Assembly: GCF_000283155.1 (NCBI RefSeq)
Contig: NW_004454180.1
Span: 17,745,210-17,809,209, forward strand
Source: Ceratotherium simum simum
Lineage: Eukaryota > Chordata > Mammalia > Perissodactyla > Rhinocerotidae
Reading direction: 5' to 3'
Length of the DNA: 64,000 bases
Shown here: positions 33,370-44,190 of the stretch, piece by piece
Layout of the letters: each line of letters opens with the position of its first letter
Numbering within the stretch: the first letter of the stretch is position 1
The notes under the pieces: generated by a model
Seen by the model: the letters and a program-made list of their open reading frames with translations, nothing else
The model's database searches: none
What the model was told of the DNA's origin: nothing
Made by a program: the position numbers and the translations under genes

Positions 33370-34179
33370 TCATGGTTATCTCAATGAAGTCCACAGCTGG
33401 GTGAGGGAGGGCTGCAATCCCCATCTTATGGAGGAGGAACCCAATGTTCACCTTTAAGAAGCTGCAGCTCGAAACAGACTGTGCCTGGGACCCAAGTCTG
33501 TCCATTTCCCTTCCGGGATCAGACCCAAGGGGCAGGTTCACCAGATAATTTAGGTATGGGCCCACCGACATCTTTATTTCAATAATCTTAGTAGTACCTC
33601 CAGCTTGGCTATCTCCAGCATATCAAACATGATATTTCACAGAAAAAATTGCATAGGATAAGCTGAGGTTTATTTTAAGGGTCTGTCTAAACATTATTTT
33701 TGAAGAAAATGTTCAGTGTTAAAACCTGTGGCAAGATGTGTAAAAGTGATACTCAGAAGACAGAAAGAACCACTAGACCCTGGTGTCCCCCCACGACTGG
33801 TGAGTCTTCCTGGCTCATCTCCACCAGGCCCTTGCTCTGAAGACGACAGCCGGTTCCTCCAGATTCACGAGGCCAACCACCTACGGGCAGCCAGCCCTGA
33901 TTCTCACTCCGGCATCTCAAACTTGCCCGGCCCAAAGTAAACTCCAGGAGCACCCCTCCTGCTCTCCTGGTCTCAAGGAATGGTCTCCCCCACACCCAGT
34001 AGCTGGTGGCTGTCCTGGACCTCACCCTCCTCCCTCCACCCCCACCCCCAAGTCTGTTTTTGCTGCTTCTGACAGGCAGCCCCCTCTGCTGGGCTCTCTG
34101 CTTCACTCTTGTCCCCGATCCACATTCTCAGAGACTTCCTCACGAAGGGACCTCAGTCACGCCACTCCCTGGTGAGCTG
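33370..34179. other. single-copy sequence; possible weak MIR at 33380-33515
   Basis: CTTATGGAGGAGGAACCCAA and GGGACCCAAGTCTGTCCATT loosely follow an antisense MIR. The remainder is unassigned. Confidence 0.35.
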
Positions 34180-34610
34180 CCTGTCCATCACACCCAGGAT
34201 AAGGGACAGTGTCCCCCCTCCTGCCTCCCTCACTGATGTCATCAAGCCCCACCCTGGCTCCCCCAGGGTTACTTTACTCCCTGGTCACATTTCCGGCTTC
34301 GACTTTGCCCCTCTGTTACCAGTCTCTTCACCAGCAAACTTCCACTCAGTGTGTCAGTCTGACTTTCCTTTCCTCAGAGAGGTCCCCAGCTGAACCCCGC
34401 ACCCCCTTTCCTCTTTCACTGCCCTGCTCCTGCCCTTTCTGTGGCGTCTCACAGTCTGTAATGACCTACGCATTAACGTGTGCCGCTCCTCACTATCTCC
34501 CACTGGACCAGCCGTGTGGGGGTGCAGGGACCATGGTGTGGTCTGTGTCCAGCCCTGTGAGCCGGAAGATGGGTGAGCACTCGACCACTGTTTATAGGAC
34601 CATCGGGCTA
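34180..34610 (+). repeat. L2 LINE 3' fragment
   Basis: TCCTCAGAGAGGTCCCCAGC, CTCACAGTCTGTAATGACC, CTCCCACTGGACCAGCC and GGTGCAGGGACCATGG are in the order of the L2 3' end, near its C-terminal coding and UTR junction. The copy is diverged, without an intact frame. Confidence 0.5.
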
Positions 34611-34872
34611 CCAGGGTAGGAGAGAACGAATGAAAGACCCAGAGCCTGGGGGCAGCAGTGAAGGACGGATCTGTCCCAGCCCAAGAAGACAGCTGTCCTG
34701 TTTCCAAAGTCAGCAGAGCGTTTGCGAGGCTTTAGCCACAGTGATTCCGACATCAGGAAATGCATCTGACAGCCTCGGGCACCGGCCAAAGTTTCCCCTG
34801 GAGCCAAGAGGCCTGGGGAAGGCCCTGGTGGGCCTCTGGGCATTCCCACCCTGCCTGCCCAGGGAGCTCCCC
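34611..34872. other. GC-rich single-copy sequence
   Basis: Nothing recognised. Confidence 0.4.
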
Positions 34873-34921
34873 AGTTCCAGCCCAGGGACCCCCCCCTGTT
34901 CCAGCCCAGGGACCCTGTGCC
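34873..34921. repeat. 24-bp tandem duplication
   Basis: GTTCCAGCCCAGGGACC occurs at 34874 and again at 34898, a period of 24 bp, with C-run length differing between units. Confidence 0.85.
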
Positions 34922-34950
34922 TCGGATCCAGGGCACGCCACACACACACC

Positions 34951-35059
34951 TTCCTGAGGCGGCCCGCCCCCCTGGGCCCGAGCAGCCCCTCCCGAGGAGG
35001 CCCATCCCCCAGAGCCTGAGCACCCTCCTGAGAAGGCCCATCCCCCGGGGCCGGGTCAC
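34951..35059. repeat. 36-bp GC-rich minisatellite, three units
   Basis: Units start near 34951, 34987 and 35023, each with TCCTGAGG or CTCCYGAGRAGG followed by GCCCRYCCCCC. The period of 36 bp is a multiple of three, so overlapping reading frames repeat a 12-residue pattern without implying coding. Confidence 0.8.
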
Positions 35060-35578
35060 GCTGTGCCCGGTCTCCTCTCACCGGGTTCCTCCTAAGCTCA
35101 GCCCACGCCCCTCACTGCACCTGCAGGGTCCTCAGTGCACATTCCTGCCACTGAGCCTTTGCGTCCTGCCCTCCCTGGGGATGTGCCCCCTCCCCATCCT
35201 CTCCACCTGCCCAAAGCCGCTCTTCAAGGGTCTGCTGGGTCTCCCTTCATCAGTCAGGAGCAGGGCTGCCCAAGGTTCCCCAGAAGCAGGTGCTGAGATG
35301 AGGGTCCATGTAAGAGACTCGTGAAGGACTCCCAGGAGAGCCGGTGACAGGGTGGGCAGAGCAGGGCACAGACGGAGAAGAACTGAGCTAGGGGACAATT
35401 TCAGGTCAGTCCCGGGGGGAGGGGATTTCAGCCTGACCCTCAGGGACCCTGAGCAGAAGTGGCACGTTGGAGTTTGGACTTGGCTTTCGTACTCCCACAC
35501 AAAGGGTGCAGGGGCCGGGAGTGGAGACCACAACCCTGGGCCCTTCCTGCACCCTGCGCCTCCAGCAAAACAGCTCCT
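35060..35578 (+). other. GC-rich sequence with possible L2 piece (35140-35250)
   Basis: GCACATTCCTGCCACTGAGC and TTTGCGTCCTGCCCTCCC resemble the L2 segment upstream of that at 34180. Further right, GGTTCCCCAGAAGCAGGTGC near 35274 looks like the edge of another old repeat. Neither is certain. Confidence 0.3.
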
Positions 35579-35642
35579 GCCGCTCAAGGGCAGCCCAAGT
35601 GCCGCTCGAGGCCAGTCCGAGGGCAGCTCAAGGGCAGCCCCC
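35579..35642. repeat. 22-bp tandem repeat, three units
   Basis: Units at 35579, 35601 and 35623 share GCMGCTCRAGGSCAGYCC. Divergence between units suggests an old expansion. Confidence 0.8.
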
Positions 35643-37112
35643 CTGGGAAGTGCTGGCCACGAAAGCAGAAGCACCAAAGCCCAGTGGACGGCAGAAACAG
35701 TAACGGGACGCAGGGGGCCTGGCCGGAGCATCCTCCGTCAGGAATTTCCCAAGGTCCTCTGCCTGGTGCCCTGCATGGAGCACGTTTTCGATTCTTTGGG
35801 GGTCAACTGGTTGGGGACCAGACGAATCTCACCTGCGCTTTATTACACATGCAGCCTCTGCACTGTGCCAATGCCAAGCCTCCTCTGACCCTCACTCAGA
35901 TCCCACCCACTCTGTGAACGTCGCTCTGTGAGGCACCAACATCCAAGCCAGCGCTGTGCGCCCATCCCGTCCCCGCTCCGAGGCAGCACTCAAGTGAATG
36001 CAGCTTATCCTCAAACATCTCTTTATCTCAGCAGAGGAAATCAAAAACTCTCCTCTTGGCAACACGTTCCACGGAAAACGTCAGAGTAGTTCTGTGATGT
36101 CAGCCAGGTGGGCGACGTGAGATGTGAGACGTGCTCGGAGCTGGTGGCTGGGCAGTGGCCGCCTGGCTTTCCGTCTGCATGGGGAGCAGAGGCAAGGCAG
36201 GAAAGCTGCCCTCTGCCCAGGCTCCGAGGGCCGGGGTGTCCCCGAAGCTGGCTGGTGCTGCCGTCCACCCCACACCTGCCCCCACACCGGCACTCTCAGC
36301 AGGAATTGGGAGGACACATGCCACCAAAAAACACTTGTTTAAAAATTGGGTTTATTGACACTCTTGATTGTGCTAGAAAATGGCTCTCTGAGAAAGGAAG
36401 GGGGGAAAAACTCTAATTTGTGGTGTTTGCTGATTTCCTTGGGGTAAATATTCCCACCTTGGCTGATCTCAAGCTCCCCACCTGGAAAATTCCTCACTTT
36501 TCAACCCTTGCCTCTCAGGAGCTTGAGGCCGACGGTTCTGCACATCAAGAAAGATCTGTGTCGCCCGTGTTACTGATTCATCCACACCTCACTCAGGACA
36601 ACTCATCTTTACAGACTTTCACTGGATGTTAAAGAATTCTTTGGGGTTGATTTCCTCAAATACAGGAAACTAACTTTTCTCAAAAGTGAATGTCACTAAA
36701 CAATATAAGAAGAAGGTATGTCACCCGTCACCCTGCATGGCCTGTGACTCAGTCATCACTCTTAGGCAAAGAGAGGCGTTCTCTTCTTTCTCTCCCAGTT
36801 GTGAATTCTCCGTAAACGGTCATCTGGCATCCTGGCCGTGGAGGACTCAGATAAAAGACAACTTGAGGTCTTAGAGACAGCGTGGTTCTGGGAAGGTCAC
36901 CAGTGTTGTGTTTACGGACTCATGCCGAGAGCAGAGATGGCCCCAGTGACTCATCTCGGGTTCCTGTGAGGGTCAAGAGACTCACGTGAGAGAAAGCTGT
37001 GCACGTTAGCCACGAGGCTCCACGTGGCGGGGGCTTACTGATTTTCAGGTGGAAGTGGAGGGAGACTCAGAACCACTTGTTGATGTTGATGTTTGTTCTA
37101 AGGATCACAGAA
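35643..37112. other. single-copy sequence, nothing recognised
   Basis: About 1.5 kb with no transposon landmark. Overlapping frames on both strands near 36081-36416 are compositional. Confidence 0.4.
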
Positions 37113-37275
37113 TAAAAATACCACCTGCTATGTATCGAGTACACACTCCACGTCAGGCACCGTGCTACAGGCTTTATATGTAACATTACATATTTAATCC
37201 TTGTAAAAACCCCTGCAAGACAGGTGTTAGAATTCCCACTCTATGGAGGAGAACACCGAGGCTCTGCGGGACGAC
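37113..37275 (-). repeat. MIR SINE
   Basis: TGCTATGTATCGAGTACACA, GTCAGGCACCGTGCTACAGG, CATATTTAATCCTTGTAAAA and GAACACCGAGGCTCTG follow the antisense MIR order. The tRNA-related head is missing. Confidence 0.75.
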
Positions 37276-38859
37276 CTCTCGGGGCCGAGGTGGCTCAGAC
37301 CAGCGCCGCCCGCAGCCCACGAGGCCCACACCTCTCGTTGATGGAGGAGAGGGGCCAGGAGGGCATTCTTCTCATTTGAATCCAATATTTCTTCTGCTCC
37401 AGTTGTCTGTGCCCCCCAAACCAACAAAAAATCCCTTTTCCTTCAAGATTCCTGGAGGGTGGCCCCAGGGCTGCCCCAGGTTCCCAGCAGACCTGGGAGC
37501 TGTCTGTTTCTTCCCAGCTGCCCCCCGCCCCGCTACTGTCTAAGGAGACACAAGCATGGACCTGATCTCCTCCCCTCCTCACTTGCCCATCCCGCTCTTC
37601 TGCCCAGCCCTGGGTTTCTCTCTACAAGAGTGACAACAGGGCCCTCGATGGCCGCTTCCCGAAGTCCAGGCTCTCGCCGGCAGCAGCCTGGGGCCCCAGG
37701 CCTCTGCTCCTGGAGCCGTGGTGGTGTTAGGGCAGGGTTTCCCTTCTGACTGAATCACCTCCAAGTCCTTCCTTTCGTCACTGAGACCCGGCAGTGCAAG
37801 CACATCTCGGGTGATCCCGTCAACCACCTGAGCCTATAAGAAGGGGGGATACTCCACAAACAGGCTGTGCTCAGTGGTGGGCACCAGACCTCCCACAAGC
37901 CTCCTCCCCGTGGCACAGTCCCCCATCAGAGAGCCGTCAGACCAGGCCTGTCCATGCAGCCCTCGTGTTGGAAGACGGCTGTGCGAGAAGAGACACCGAG
38001 GCTGAGTCCCCTCTCGCCTCCCAGGGTGTGACCACCACAGACGAGAGAACAGAACGCGACACGCCAGCGTTCAGAAGAGAGGGCAGAACCCCCGCTCTAA
38101 AACCGCAGCCCTGTTCTAGGAGCAGGCTGATATATTTAGCAAAGCAGGATGTTTGTGGGTAAATCAACATTTTGCTGTAAATAAAATTCTGCCAACTAGG
38201 GAGTTTAAGCCGAGGATTGCAGAAACTTATTTTGTCCGCATGTTGGCAAGAGAGCTATTTTCCTAAAACAAGCTCTGTATGACCCTCGTTTCAAAGACGC
38301 CCTTCACGCTGCGGGCTTGGGTGCCTTTTTTGGTAAGGGGTGTTGTCAGAGCCTGAAGAGCTTGGAGAAGCGTCTCCCTGGGTAGACTAGCAGGCGGACA
38401 CTGTTCCTCCTCGTGTCCGTGCAGTGCGCCCCCACTGGCCCACCCACACCCTGGCATCCTGGCTGAAGTCTTTTTGTGACAGGCTGTCACTCCGAAGAGT
38501 TCCGAGTTCTTTAAATCAAGAGCTCCTACAGATGTCTGGCCCCACACTCTGGGACTGACCGGTGAACGACTCTGCATTTACTCCAAGCCTTGTTACACAC
38601 ACACAACAAATACACATCACTTCTGTATACACGGAATACACAGGGGGCTTCTGTGTGTCTCCAATCCTGCCTCTCCCCTACTGTTGCTGAGTTGTATTTT
38701 GACTCATTCCATCAGTCGGCAGATACGTGTGAGGAGGTGCCGGAAACTGTGTTTGGAGACAGGCTGCGGGAAGATGGCGCTGCCTGGTGGAGGAGAACCA
38801 AGGTGGGGAGACGGCCATGATGGGGAGGGCCTGTGGCCATGTGTGAGGGAGGAAACCTG
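37276..38859. other. single-copy sequence, nothing recognised
   Basis: About 1.6 kb without recognisable repeat, exon or RNA gene. Confidence 0.4.
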
Positions 38860-39205
38860 GTCACACGTTCGTTGCAGCTCCTGCCACTGAGAGGTGGAGC
38901 CCAAGTCCCCTCCCCTGGAACCCGGGCTGGCTTGCATGACCTGTTTGACCAATGGAAATACAACATATGTGACTTTCGGGAGTTCTAGAGCAGGTGATAA
39001 AATGCTTTGAGGCTTCTGCCTATGTCTCTTAGAACACCTGCTCTCAAGACACAACCTAGGCCCCACGCCTCATGGGAGCACCAGCCGTGGAGAGGGGCCA
39101 GGTGTAGACACTCTGATCAAAGCCCCACCTGAGCTCCCGGCCACCAGCCAGCATCACCAGCCAGCAGCGTGAGGGCGCCATCTTGGATGGCCGGCTCAGT
39201 TGAGC
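38860..39205 (+). mobile_element. LTR-type repeat fragment
   Basis: GAGGTGGAGCCCAAGTCCCC, TGACCAATGGAAATACAACA, TGTGACTTTCGGGAGTTCTA and GGAGAGGGGCCAGGTGTAG are in an order known from ERVL/MaLR-like LTRs. CCAGCCAGCATCACCAGCC continues the pattern. The end is eroded. Confidence 0.5.
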
Positions 39206-40113
39206 CTTCAGATGACTGCATCTGTATGGGTGACCCCAAGGGAAAGCACCCAGCAAAGCCCTTCCCAAATTCTTGACCTGAGGAATTGGGAGAAAAGTAC
39301 CATGGAAGAGAATATCAGGGGCACCTCACTGGGAGGTCAGGAGGGGTAATTCCAGGAAGGCTTCCTGGAAGAAGTAGTATCTCAGGTAGTGAGATGAGAA
39401 GGATTTCTCAGGAAGAGAAAACAGCCCAAGTGAAGAGCTAGAGGTGAAAGGGGGTTCCATTTCCCTGGGGACGTGTAGTCTATGGGAGGAGAGGAAAGAT
39501 GGTGAAGACATTAGCAGAGATGAGCTCACACCAGGACGCTCTGACACACAGTCCTCAGAATCCTCCGCTGGGCTGACCACAGCACAGAGTTGAAGGAGCC
39601 GCCCGTGCCATCCCCCAGTGCTCTCTATGAGGACCGCTGAAGAACGCACTCGATGGCCTTGGAGCAGTCACAGCGAGTGGGCTTGTCTCTGACTTGCAGA
39701 GACAACAGGTATCAGTAGCAGCTGGTGACAAGTCTCACACGCCACTCTTCCGAGGTGCTCCTTAGATACACATAACTGGGTGAGGGGGACATTGCAGTCC
39801 CCTGAGAAGGAGCAGTGAGGGCAGCTGGAGCTCGCAGGTCCCACTCCAGCAGAGAGGACACCGCCCCTCAGGGGACAGGGGCTGCCCAGGTGTCAGGCTT
39901 GAGGCGTAGATCCTAGAGAAGGTGTGGAAGCCAAGAGGAAAGCTAACTAGAACGGCGGTTTCCTGTGTGAGACCAGAGATTCAGACCCTGCAGCAGGAGC
40001 AGCTCCATCCCTGCCATGGGGAGAAGGTCTAGGTTCCAGATCTGGCCAACAAAGGCCATCCTTTTGGGTTTAGAATCCAGAAGAGCCACACTACGCACCC
40101 TCAGGGCCACTTG
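39206..40113. other. mostly single-copy; old repeat piece at 39330-39480
   Basis: GTAATTCCAGGAAGGCTTCC and TGGAAGAAGTAGTATCTCAG at about 39347-39390 resemble the same unclassified old repeat as 25655-26050. The rest is unassigned. Confidence 0.35.
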
Positions 40114-40285
40114 GAGTGTCCCTTCTCCAACTGTAAGGAGCACCAACGCGCCTGGGGATCAAACTGAAATGCAGATTCAGCCTCAGGAGGCCGGAAACGG
40201 GGCCCAGGACTCTGAGTTCCTAACAAGCTCCCAGGTGACGGCGATGAAGCTGCTGGCCCAGGGGCCACCCTTCAAGCAGCTTAGA
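40114..40285 (+). mobile_element. MER20-like hAT fossil
   Basis: CGCCTGGGGATCAAACTGAA, ATGCAGATTCAGCCTCAGGA, GAGTTCCTAACAAGCTCCCA and GATGAAGCTGCTGGCCCAGG match MER20 from near its start to its end. The terminal bases are degraded. Confidence 0.8.
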
Positions 40286-40362
40286 GGAACTCGCCAAGAA
40301 GATGGACCATAATTTACCTGAACGCTAGCAACGGTTTAGGAAACGGAGGCCTTGTTCCCACC

Positions 40363-40382
40363 AAAAAAAAAAAAAAAAAAAA
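40363..40382. repeat. A20 homopolymer
   Basis: An uninterrupted run of about 20 A, not preceded by a recognisable SINE or LINE 3' end. Confidence 0.85.
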
Positions 40383-40465
40383 TAGAATCACACTCAATAT
40401 TCCAGGAAATAGCAGTAAGACTGGGAACAGATCTAATGGTTTATGACTGAGGCTGTCGTGTCGCA

Positions 40466-41000
40466 GCTGTGTGTTAGCGCTCTATTACTGCATAACAAAT
40501 GACCACACACTGAGCAGCTTCAGACCACACCCACTCATGACCTCTCAGCTCCGTGGGTCAGAAGTCCAGGCGGGCTGGCGAGCTTCCCTGCCTAGCGCCT
40601 CCCGAGGCGGGAGAAGTCAGGGAGGCGCTGGGAAGAACCACTTCCAGACTCATTCACTCCTCGCAGCTGCGGGACTGAACTCGCCTCTTTCTGGCCGGCT
40701 GTCAGAGGGCATGGCTCTCAGCAACTAGAAGTCGCTTTTGGGTCCCTGTCCCTTATCATGCCATATCAAAGCCAGCAACAGAGAGCCACTCTCGTGACAA
40801 ACCTGACTTCCCCTTCTGTGACCAACCAGAGAAAACTCTCTGCTTTTAAAGGATTTCGGATTCATTTAGGCCCACTCCAATAATCTCCCTATTTTTAGGT
40901 CAACTGATAAGTAAGTTTAATTATATCTGCAAAATCCCTTTTGCTGTGCAAAGTAACATAACCCAGGAGTAACACCCGGGGCCATGGGACCATCTTAGCA
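40466..41000 (-). mobile_element. LTR-type interspersed repeat
   Basis: CTCTATTACTGCATAACAAA, CATGACCTCTCAGCTCCGTG, AGGCCCACTCCAATAATCTC and AGGTCAACTGATAAGTAAG follow the reverse complement of a MaLR-like LTR. AATCCCTTTTGCTGTGCAA and AGTAACATAACCCAGGAG complete the order. Confidence 0.6.
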
Positions 41001-41627
41001 TTCTTCACCTTTGCCTTTGGCAAAAACTGCCCATCCAATGTGAATGCAAAAATAAAGGAAAGTGGGCAATCTTTCATCACAGGATCGGAAAAGGGCCCGA
41101 GATAATCTCCTACTCAACGGGATTTATGAAGAGAAGCCAACAAAAGTCAAGCCTCTCACTTCAGCAAACCAAACGGAAAGAGCAGGGTCAATCTGCGTGA
41201 TTCGTAGACGGTACTGGGTCAGGCAAAAAAAAAGTAGACACACTTTCCGTTTCCTGAAAACACTTTATGTTAGTAGCAACATCAAAAAATTATTAAGTAG
41301 TTTCCACTTCCAAAACAAAATCTGGGAAACCAACAGGTGAGCACCAACTCCCTAGAGGACAAAAATTACCTTCGAACCTGGATGTGGCTTAATGCCAACA
41401 TTCCCTGAGATACCAACTGAAAATTTAAAGAGATGCAGATTTCATAGACATTCGTTATTAATTGGTTTGTACTATTTTGAGCAAATCCAATGCATGAAAC
41501 CTAACACAAAAGAAAATAACTTTTCTTTACAGGAAAAATAAATCTCTTTGTCAAAAGCTTCTAGGAATTATCTTTGGCCTAAAACACTACTTAGTGTGTC
41601 CCATTCCCGACAGTTAATGAGGACTTT
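41001..41627. other. AT-rich single-copy sequence
   Basis: No recognised repeat. The 92-codon frame at 41062 has no recognisable protein character. Confidence 0.4.
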
Positions 41628-44190
41628 TTCTTTTTTTTATTGAGGTATGAAAGATACACATTAAAGTGAGTGAAATGCACTAGTCTTAGGTGTTCAGCTT
41701 GGTGAATCTGTACCTCCATACCCGTGTTACCACCACCGGCTTTTCCAGGTCAGTTCTCCATGCCAGTCTTTAGTCAGCCCCTCCCCCCACCTGAGGTAGG
41801 ACAGCTTTTTCAAAGCTTTATTGAGGGTATGATTTATATCCCATAAACTGCACGCATTTAAAGCTTCCAGTCTGAGGAATTTTGACTTATATGCTCTCCG
41901 AACCACTGCCACAGTCAGGAGGCAGGACATCTGCACCACCCCCGGAAGATTCCTTGGGCTCCTCTGAAGCCCCTCCGTCCACCCTTGGCCCCAGACCACC
42001 ACTGATCTGATATTTGTCACTGGAGGTTGTTTGCATTTTTTCATTTTTATAGCAAAGGAATGATAAAGTATGTACTCTTTCACGTCTGGCTTTTCCCACT
42101 CGGCGTGATGATGTGAGATCCATTTACGGTGCGGTGCACATCACTGGCTCGTCCCCTTCTATTGCTGAGCAGCACCCCGTCGTGTGGGTAGACTGCAACG
42201 CTGTTATCCGCGCAGCTCCGGATAGACATCTGCTGTTGCGAACGAAGCTGCCCTGAACGCTCACGTACGTGTCTTTGTGTGGACACGTGTTCTCATTTAT
42301 GTCAGGCAAATATCTAGAGGTGGAAAAACTGGATCACACGACAGGTGTAGTAGGAAACTGTCAAGCAGTGTTTACACTACTTCACATTCCCATCAAGATG
42401 GAGCCGACGTGGTTAGTCTTTAATTTTAGCCATCCTCGTGGGCGTAGAGTGGTATCTCCTCACAGTTTTGTTTGCATTTCCCAGACACATGACGTTGAAC
42501 ATCTTTCCGTGTGTTTATTGGCCATTTATATATCCTCTTTGATGAAGTGTCTGTTCAAATCATCTGTCCATTTAGAACTGTGTTGTTTGTCCTTTTAGTA
42601 TTGAGTTTATGTTCTATTTATATAATATGTTTACAAGTCATTTGTCAGATATAGGTATTGCTAATAGTTTCTCTCATCTGGGACTTGCATTTTCATTTTC
42701 TTAATGGTGTCTTTTGAAGAGCAAAAGTTTTTAATCTTGATAAATCCAGTTTATCAACTTCTATGGTTTGTGCTTTTTGTGTTCTATGTAAAAACCTATT
42801 TGCATCCTCGGGGTTGCAAAGATTTTCTCCTAGGAGTTTTATGTCTGTGATTGTTTCAAGTTAACTTAGTGTATGGAGCAGAGTAAGGGTTGATGTTTAG
42901 TTTCTTTTCCCATACGGATATCCAATTGTTTAAAAAACTTTCCTTTCCCTATTGAATTGAGTGGGCGTCTTTATTAAAAATCAATTGACTGTCTGTGTGT
43001 GGGTCTCTCTCATGTCCAGTTGATCTACGTGTCCATCCCTGCAGCAGCTCCATCCTACTTGGTGACTGTAGCTTCACAGGAAGTCTGGAACGCAAGAGGT
43101 GTCAGTCTTCCAACTTTTTTTTTCTTTTCTTTTCTTTCTTTCTTTTTTTTTTTTTTTTGGTGAGGAAGATTGGCCCTGAGCTAACATCTGTTGCCAATCT
43201 TCCTCTTTTTGCTTGAGGAAGATTGTCCCTGAGCTAACATCTGTGCCCATCTTCCTCTATTTTGTATGTGGGACGCCACCAGAGCATGGCTTCATGAGTG
43301 GTGCATAAGTCCATGCCTAGGATTTGAACCTGTGAACTCTGAGCTGCCAAAGCAGAGTGCACAAAACTATCCACTATGCCACTGGGCAGGTCCCAGTGGT
43401 CCTCCAACTTTTTAAAAATTGCTTTGACTATCCTACGTCCTTTGTATTTTCAAGTAAATTTTAGAATTAGCTTCTTAAATTTCTACACAAAGCCCTGCTG
43501 CACTTTTGATTGGGATTGCATTGAATCTATGGATCAACTTGAGGAGAACTGATGTCTTGGTACTATTGAGTCCACCAATTCAGGAACATGGTATATCTCT
43601 CCACGTATTCAGGTTTCTCTAAATATCTCTCTCAGCAATGTTCTTTAGTTTTCCATGAACAGGATTTGTGCATCTTTTGTTAAATGTATTTTTAAGTATT
43701 TTATTTGGTGTTATAAATGGAATTTTTTAAAAACATCATTTTCCAATTGTTTGCTGCTAGTATATACATATGTAATTAATTTTTGTATATTAACCTTGTA
43801 TCCTGCAATTTTACTAGTGGTTTTGTAGATTCCTTGAGACTTTCTATGTGAACAATCATGCCTTGTTCAAATAGAGACAGCTTTACTTCTTCCCACCAAT
43901 TTATGCCTTTCACTTCTTGTTCTTGTTTTCCTGCCAGAGCTAGGTTGTCAGTGCAATGTTGACTACAAGTGACAGACAGGGCGCACTTCCTTATCTTGTT
44001 CCTGATCTTAGAGAGAAAGTATTCAACATTTCAACAGTATGTACAGTATTGTGTTACCTCTAGGTTTTTCACAGATGCCCTTTATCAGATGAAAGAAGTC
44101 CCTTTCTTTGGTGAGTTTGCTGTAGAAAGAAACAATTGCACAATCACAGTAAGAGATTTTAACATTCTTCTCCTAGCAGTTTATTGATCA
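41628..44190 (-). mobile_element. old L1M, 3' part, antisense
   Basis: The left edge is the L1 tail and 3' UTR (TTTTTTTTATTGAGGTATGA, then a second TTTATTGAGGGTATGATTTA unit near 41819). ORF2 then follows in reverse. GGATCACACGACAGGTGTAG, AGCCATCCTCGTGGGCGTAG, TTTATTGGCCATTTATATA, CTTTTGAAGAGCAAAAGTTT and TTGCATTGAATCTATGGATC are unmistakable. A diverged active-site neighbourhood (ATCATGCCTTGTTCAAATAG) lies near 43854. All frames are broken and it cannot be active. A minus-strand ERE (43120-43394) interrupts it. Confidence 0.9.
43105..43415 (-). mobile_element. antisense ERE SINE inside L1M
   Basis: Body about 43120-43394: a T-rich tail with interspersed CTTT units, two reverse GAGCTAACATCTG modules (about 43179 and 43229), GTATGTGGGACGCCACC and a head ending CTGGGCAGGTCCC. 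Flanking duplication TCTTCCAACTTTTT on the left resembles TCCTCCAACTTTTT on the right. Confidence 0.9.

Noticed and set aside
34917..35324. 135-codon Pro/Arg-rich frame with internal 12-residue repeats
   Set aside because: The repeats come from a 36-bp GC-rich minisatellite. The opposite strand is also open.
40363..40382. Poly-A tail of a processed pseudogene
   Set aside because: No cDNA-like sequence, poly-A signal at the usual distance, or flanking duplication could be found upstream.
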